Of a stretch of DNA of 8,879 nucleotides, positions 5,991-8,879 are shown one piece after another. The translations under genes and the position numbers were made by a program. The notes under the pieces were generated by a model. The model saw nothing but the letters and a program-made list of their open reading frames with translations. It ran no database searches and was not told where the DNA came from. Numbering within the stretch: the stretch's first letter is position 1; each line of letters opens with the position of its first letter. Source of the DNA: Kiloniellales bacterium (GTDB lineage Bacteria > Pseudomonadota > Alphaproteobacteria > Kiloniellales > JAKSDN01); assembly GCA_022360075.1 (NCBI GenBank), contig JAKSDN010001391.1:1-8879 (forward strand). The letters are read 5' to 3'.

Positions 5991-6050
5991 AAGGGGACAG
6001 TGAAAGTTCTGTCTTATTGTCGCATCGGGCCGGCAACTTGACCAGCAATC

Positions 6051-6066
6051 GACCGACTATTCGGTC
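6051..6066 (+). promoter_or_regulatory. Palindrome GACCGA-N4-TCGGTC just before a ribosome-binding site
   Basis: GACCGA (6051-6056) and TCGGTC (6061-6066) are perfect 6-bp inverted repeats with a 4-base spacer. The right arm ends one base before the GGAGG (6068-6072) of the gene at 6078. In mRNA it would form a tight tetraloop hairpin next to the ribosome-binding site. As DNA it could be an operator. Either role is inferred. Confidence 0.4.
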
Positions 6067-6077
6067 TGGAGGTAGCC

Positions 6078-6392
6078 ATGACGACCCTAAGCAAGACAGC
6101 GGCCATCGCGGCCTCTGCCGCGATGCTGACGGTCGCCGTAGCCGCACCCGCTTCGGCGCAGCTTTCGAACTGCGCGCCCCGCGACACGATCCTGGCGCGC
6201 CTGTCCAAGACCTATGCCGAGAAGCCCGTCAGCCTCGGCATCACGGCCAAGGGCAGCCTGCTCGAAGTTCTGGCCGGACCGGAAGGGACTTGGAGCATTC
6301 TTCTGACCAAGCCGAACGGGCCCACCTGTCTGGTGGAGCACGGGGAGTCTTGGCAGGAGCGGACGCCGGAACCCGACGACCCGCTGGCCTGA
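6078..6392 (+). CDS. Small secreted protein with two cysteines, function unknown
   Basis: A 104-residue protein with a clear Sec signal peptide: a K near the N-terminus, an Ala-rich hydrophobic core (7-23) and an ASA cleavage site before Q28. The mature protein of about 77 residues has two cysteines (C32 and C84), likely forming a disulfide in the periplasm. Conserved-looking segments include GITAKGSLLEVLAGPEGTW (54-72) and PTCLVEHGESW (82-92). I know similar small alphaproteobacterial proteins only as hypothetical; no enzyme motif is evident. The ATG at 6078 has a good GGAGG five bases upstream. The gene is monocistronic and convergent with glpD. The palindrome directly before its ribosome-binding site suggests it may be regulated. 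Confidence 0.8.
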   Translation: MTTLSKTAAIAASAAMLTVAVAAPASAQLSNCAPRDTILARLSKTYAEKPVSLGITAKGSLLEVLAGPEGTWSILLTKPNGPTCLVEHGESWQERTPEPDDPLA

Positions 6393-6404
6393 TCCAACAG
6401 CAAA

Positions 6405-6428
6405 AGCCGGGAGCGGCGGCCCCCGCCG
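6405..6428 (-). terminator. Possible terminator hairpin at the end of glpD
   Basis: CGGCGG (6414-6419) and CCGCCG (6423-6428) form a 6-bp GC-rich stem with a CCC loop (GGG on the - strand) immediately beyond the glpD stop codon (6429-6431). On the - strand a T4 run follows only after about ten further bases, so termination is plausible but not canonical. The gap between the convergent genes is only 36 bases. Confidence 0.35.
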
Positions 6429-7976
6429 TCAGGCGCTGATGCCCTGCCGCCGCTCGCCGGCAAGCTGCTCCCGGAGCCAGGCTTCGAAGCGCTCGCGTTG
6501 GATCTCGGTCAGGTGGAGAGCGTGCTTGGTCCGGCGCTGCAACAGATCCTCGGCGCCACATACCCACTCATTGTCCATCAGGTAACGGGCCTCGCGCTCG
6601 TAGAGCAGCCCGCCGAAATGTCGCCCGAGATCGCGTATCGCCGAGGCCTCGCCCAGAAGGCTCTCGGCCCGGGTGCCATAGAGCCGCGCATAGTGCTGAC
6701 CGAGATCCCGGCCGAGCCAAGGGCGGGCCCGTTCGAAGTCGGCCAAGAAGGCCTCGAAGTCGGCCTCCGGTAGGTCGCCGCCCGGGAGCGCCACTCCTGC
6801 GGTCCAGGCCCCGCCAACGCCCGGCAGAAACGCCGCGAGCCGGTCCAGGGCATGCTCTGCCAGCTTGCGGTAGGTCGTGATCTTGCCGCCGAAGATCGTC
6901 AGCAGCGGCGGCCGGGTCGAGTCCTCCGCCCCTTGCGGATCGACGTCGAAGACGTAATCGCGGGTCACCGCCGAGGGATTGGCCGTTGAGTCATCGTAGA
7001 GCGGACGCACGCCGGCGAAGTCGTGCAGCACGTCGCCTGGACCAAGCTGGGTCTTGAAGTAGCGGTTGACCACCGCGATCAGATAGTCGACCTCGGCCGC
7101 CTCGATGGAAACCGCCTCCGGCGCGCCCTGGTAGGGAACGTCCGTGGTGCCGATCAGGGCGAGGCCGTCCTCGTAGGGATTGACGAAGATCACGCGCTTA
7201 TCGCTGTTCTGCAGGAGATAGGCCTGCGGCCCTTCCCAGAACTTCTTCACGACGATGTGACTGCCCTTGACCAGACGCACGCGCCGCTCGCTGTTGACGC
7301 CGGCGACGCCGGCCAGCACCGCCTCCACCCAAGGGCCGGCCGCGTTGACCAAGGCGCGGGCCCGAAGCTGGCGGCGGGCGCCGCCGTTGGGATTAGCCAG
7401 CTCGACCTGCCAGAGCCCGTCCTCCCGCCGTGCCGAAAGGCAGGCCGTGCGGGTGAGCACTTGCGCGCCGCGTTCGGCGGCATCGAGGGCGTTCAGCACC
7501 ACGAGACGCGAGTCGTCGACCCAGCAGTCGGAGTATTCGAAGGCGCGCCGGTAGTCTGCCTTCAGCGGCAGCCCCTCGGGCGCGGCGCGCAGATCGAGGC
7601 TGCGCGTGGCCGGCAGGCGCCGGCGCCCGCCGAGATGGTCGTAGAGCAACAGACCGGCGCGGATCAGCCAGGCCGGCCGCTGCTCGGCGCTGTGCGGCAG
7701 CACGAAGCGCATCGGCCAGATCACGTGGGGCGCGGCCTCGAGCAGGACCTCGCGCTCGATCAGCGCCTCGCGAACCAGCCGGAACTCGTAGTATTCGAGG
7801 TAGCGCAGACCGCCGTGGACCAGCTTGCCGCTGCGCGACGAGGTGCCCTCGGCGAGGTCCCCCTTCTCGCAAAGCACCACGCTCAGACCCCGCCCCGCGG
7901 CGTCGCGCGCGATCCCCGCGCCATTGATGCCGCCGCCGATGACGAGCAGGTCGATGGGCTCCGATTGCGGCGTCAT
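6429..7976 (-). CDS. glpD: Aerobic glycerol-3-phosphate dehydrogenase GlpD
   Basis: GlpD is the FAD-dependent, membrane-associated enzyme that oxidises sn-glycerol-3-phosphate to dihydroxyacetone phosphate and passes electrons to quinone. The 515-residue protein has the FAD-binding motif LLVIGGGINGAGIARD (10-25) and the family signature SSRSGKLVHGGLRYLE (46-61). It also has NAAGPWV (211-217), VKGSHIVV (236-243), the substrate-site region GVRPLYDD (322-329) and FGGKITTYRKL (362-372), followed by a helical C-terminal domain. Length matches family members of about 500 residues. ATG at 7976 is chosen because the FAD motif starts ten residues later, as in homologues. The in-frame extension to 8024 runs into repeat DNA. 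The ribosome-binding site is weak (GAGG about 11 bases upstream). The gene lies downstream of a class II aldolase on the same strand, and both produce or use DHAP-level intermediates. Confidence 0.95.
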   Translation of the reverse strand: MTPQSEPIDLLVIGGGINGAGIARDAAGRGLSVVLCEKGDLAEGTSSRSGKLVHGGLRYLEYYEFRLVREALIEREVLLEAAPHVIWPMRFVLPHSAEQRPAWLIRAGLLLYDHLGGRRRLPATRSLDLRAAPEGLPLKADYRRAFEYSDCWVDDSRLVVLNALDAAERGAQVLTRTACLSARREDGLWQVELANPNGGARRQLRARALVNAAGPWVEAVLAGVAGVNSERRVRLVKGSHIVVKKFWEGPQAYLLQNSDKRVIFVNPYEDGLALIGTTDVPYQGAPEAVSIEAAEVDYLIAVVNRYFKTQLGPGDVLHDFAGVRPLYDDSTANPSAVTRDYVFDVDPQGAEDSTRPPLLTIFGGKITTYRKLAEHALDRLAAFLPGVGGAWTAGVALPGGDLPEADFEAFLADFERARPWLGRDLGQHYARLYGTRAESLLGEASAIRDLGRHFGGLLYEREARYLMDNEWVCGAEDLLQRRTKHALHLTEIQRERFEAWLREQLAGERRQGISA

Positions 7977-7993
7977 CGGCGCTAGCGCCTCGC

Positions 7994-8145
7994 TTCTTTT
8001 GGGCGCTGCGCGCCCGCCCCCCACCCGGCGCTCCGCGCCGACCTCCCCCTCAAGGGGGGAGGTGAGATATCGAAGCCTGACATTCCCCTCCCCCCTTGAG
8101 GGGGAGGGCTCGGGTGGGGGGCGTCCGCGAAGCGGACCAAAGAAA
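7994..8145. repeat. Composite palindromic repeat with compensatory hairpins between the aldolase gene and glpD
   Basis: A long imperfect inverted repeat fills most of the 220-base gap. GCCCCCCACCCG (8016-8027) pairs perfectly with CGGGTGGGGGGC (8111-8122), and a 21-base block (8042-8062) pairs with 8087-8107. Within each arm lie self-folding hairpins: GGGCGC-tgc-GCGCCC (8001-8015) opposite GTCCGC-gaa-GCGGAC (8123-8137), and ACCTCCCCC/GGGGGAGGT (8041-8063) opposite CCCTCCCCC/GGGGGAGGG (8086-8108). An extra hairpin GGCGC-tcc-GCGCC (8027-8039) occurs only on the left. The core TCCCCCTTGAGGGGGAGG is typical of dispersed palindromes in alphaproteobacteria. It could also attenuate or end transcription between the two genes. 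Confidence 0.85.
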
Positions 8146-8196
8146 GGGAGAGGCCCATCGATCGCACAGAAGACCGCCTAGCGAACCGCCCTGACC

Positions 8197-8856
8197 CTAC
8201 GCCGTCTTCGTCTTCGGCCTCGGGCCGTAGCTCTTGAACTTCTCCTTCACGTGGGCGATCTCCTCGTCGGACAGCAGCTTGGGGCCGCCGATCTGCAGGC
8301 TGACGACGTACTGCCTTGCCAGGGTCTCCAGCTCGACGGCCAGCCACAGCGCCTTCTTCAGCTCCGCGCCGATGGCGATCATGCCGTGGTTGGCGAGCAG
8401 GCAGCAGGTCCGGCCCTCCAGCGCCTTCAAGGCGTTCTGCGACAGCGCCTCGGTGCCGTAGGTGGCATAGGGCGCGCAGCGCACGCTCGGGCCGCCGCAG
8501 GCCGCGATCATGTAGTGCACCGCCGGAATCTCCATGTGCCGGATCGCCAGGGCCGTGCAATAGGTCGGATGGGCGTGCACGACCGCGTTGGCATCCTGCC
8601 GCGTGTTGTGAATGTCGAGGTGAAAGCGCCACTCGGTCGAGGGCACGAGATCGCCAACGTAGGTACCGTCGGCGGCCATGAAAAGGATGTCGCCCGGCGC
8701 CATCTCGTCGTAGGGCAGACCGCTCGGCGTGATCAGCATGCCGTCCTTCCAGCGCACGCTGATGTTGCCGGAGGTGCCTTGATTGATGCCGAGCTCGTTC
8801 ATCTGTCGGCAGGCTTCGATAATCTCCTGCCTGATGGCACGTTCCTGTTTCGTCAT
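8197..8856 (-). CDS. Class II aldolase/adducin family protein, L-fuculose-phosphate aldolase-like
   Basis: A 219-residue cytoplasmic enzyme of the FucA/AraD zinc-dependent class II aldolase family, which cleaves ketose 1-phosphates to DHAP and an aldehyde or epimerises ribulose phosphates. The catalytic set is complete: GTSGNIS (27-33), SG (45-46), acid/base E75 in STEWRFH, zinc ligands H94 and H96 in HAHPTYC and H157 in LLANHGMI. Spacing matches FucA (E73, H92, H94, H155). The DHAP phosphate-binding N31 and S45 regions are present. ATG at 8856 has a GGAGAAGGA purine stretch 6-8 bases upstream, and the stop is at 8197. glpD follows on the same strand after a repeat-filled 220-base gap. The substrate (fuculose-, 5-deoxyribulose- or methylthioribulose-phosphate, or another sugar phosphate) cannot be fixed from sequence; upstream partners are outside the window. 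Confidence 0.88.
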   Translation of the reverse strand: MTKQERAIRQEIIEACRQMNELGINQGTSGNISVRWKDGMLITPSGLPYDEMAPGDILFMAADGTYVGDLVPSTEWRFHLDIHNTRQDANAVVHAHPTYCTALAIRHMEIPAVHYMIAACGGPSVRCAPYATYGTEALSQNALKALEGRTCCLLANHGMIAIGAELKKALWLAVELETLARQYVVSLQIGGPKLLSDEEIAHVKEKFKSYGPRPKTKTA

Positions 8857-8879
8857 CTAGGGTCCTTCTCCGTTGGACA

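Larger units (their letters stand above)
5837..6077. other. AT-rich intergenic leader
   Basis: These 241 bases are visibly richer in A and T than the rest of the window, particularly 5834-6020 (for example ATTTTATTCATTC near 5836 and AGCAAATATTAAGGGG near 5981). No convincing gene is present; a frame from an ATG near 5920 would encode only about 40 residues without recognisable features. It holds a candidate promoter (5962-5990), a GACAG/CTGTC inverted repeat (5996-6000 and 6009-6013) and the palindrome at 6051-6066. Confidence 0.6.

Noticed and set aside
5917..6041. Short frame of about 40 codons in the AT-rich leader
   Set aside because: There is no convincing ribosome-binding site, no recognisable motif, and it overlaps the candidate promoter and hairpins.
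7023..7985. 320-codon open frame on the + strand within glpD
   Set aside because: It is antisense to the GlpD frame, which carries all expected motifs; the translation is compositionally biased and unrecognisable.
7977..8024. N-terminal extension of GlpD to 8024
   Set aside because: The extra 16 residues are encoded by repeat DNA and precede the usual GlpD N-terminus; ATG at 7976 fits the family.
7994..8145. CRISPR array or insertion sequence in the aldolase-glpD gap
   Set aside because: There are no regularly spaced direct repeats and no transposase; the structure is one composite inverted repeat.

Overview
The window is GC-rich, densely packed chromosomal DNA. Its gene content and repeats fit a metabolically versatile alphaproteobacterium of the Rhodospirillales type. 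Supporting this are a periplasmic nitrate reductase (nap) operon end, a respiratory GlpD, DUF502 membrane protein, and two classes of palindromic intergenic repeat common in alphaproteobacteria. One of those repeats gives the familiar spurious peptide LLRCARND when translated. The taxonomic call is inference; there is no rRNA or marker gene here.

Left part (1-1404, + strand): the C-terminal two thirds or so of napB (diheme cytochrome), then napC (membrane-anchored tetraheme quinol dehydrogenase), then a small carboxymuconolactone decarboxylase-like protein that lacks the redox CxxC. NapC passes electrons from quinol to NapB and then to NapA, which lies off the left edge. A gene-free stretch (1405-1753) holds two palindromic repeats.

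Middle part (1754-5836): on the - strand lie a protein made of two tandem DUF502 membrane domains and a haloacetate-dehalogenase-like alpha/beta hydrolase. Diverging from the hydrolase on the + strand is a translationally coupled pair: a type III polyketide synthase with an intact Cys-His-Asn triad and an isoprenylcysteine-methyltransferase-like membrane enzyme. This pair resembles bpsA-bpsB of Bacillus, so it probably makes and O-methylates alkylpyrone-type lipids.

Right part (5837-8879): a comparatively AT-rich leader with a candidate promoter and a short palindrome precedes a small secreted two-cysteine protein (+). Converging on it from the - strand are glpD and, upstream of glpD, a class II (FucA-like) aldolase. 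The aldolase and glpD are separated by an elaborate palindromic repeat whose paired arms differ in sequence but keep their base pairing.

No CRISPR array, tRNA, rRNA, transposase or phage gene was seen. The observations most worth a second look are the tandem DUF502 fusion, the PKS-methyltransferase pair, and the structure-preserving repeats. None of them amounts to clear evidence for a wholly new system.
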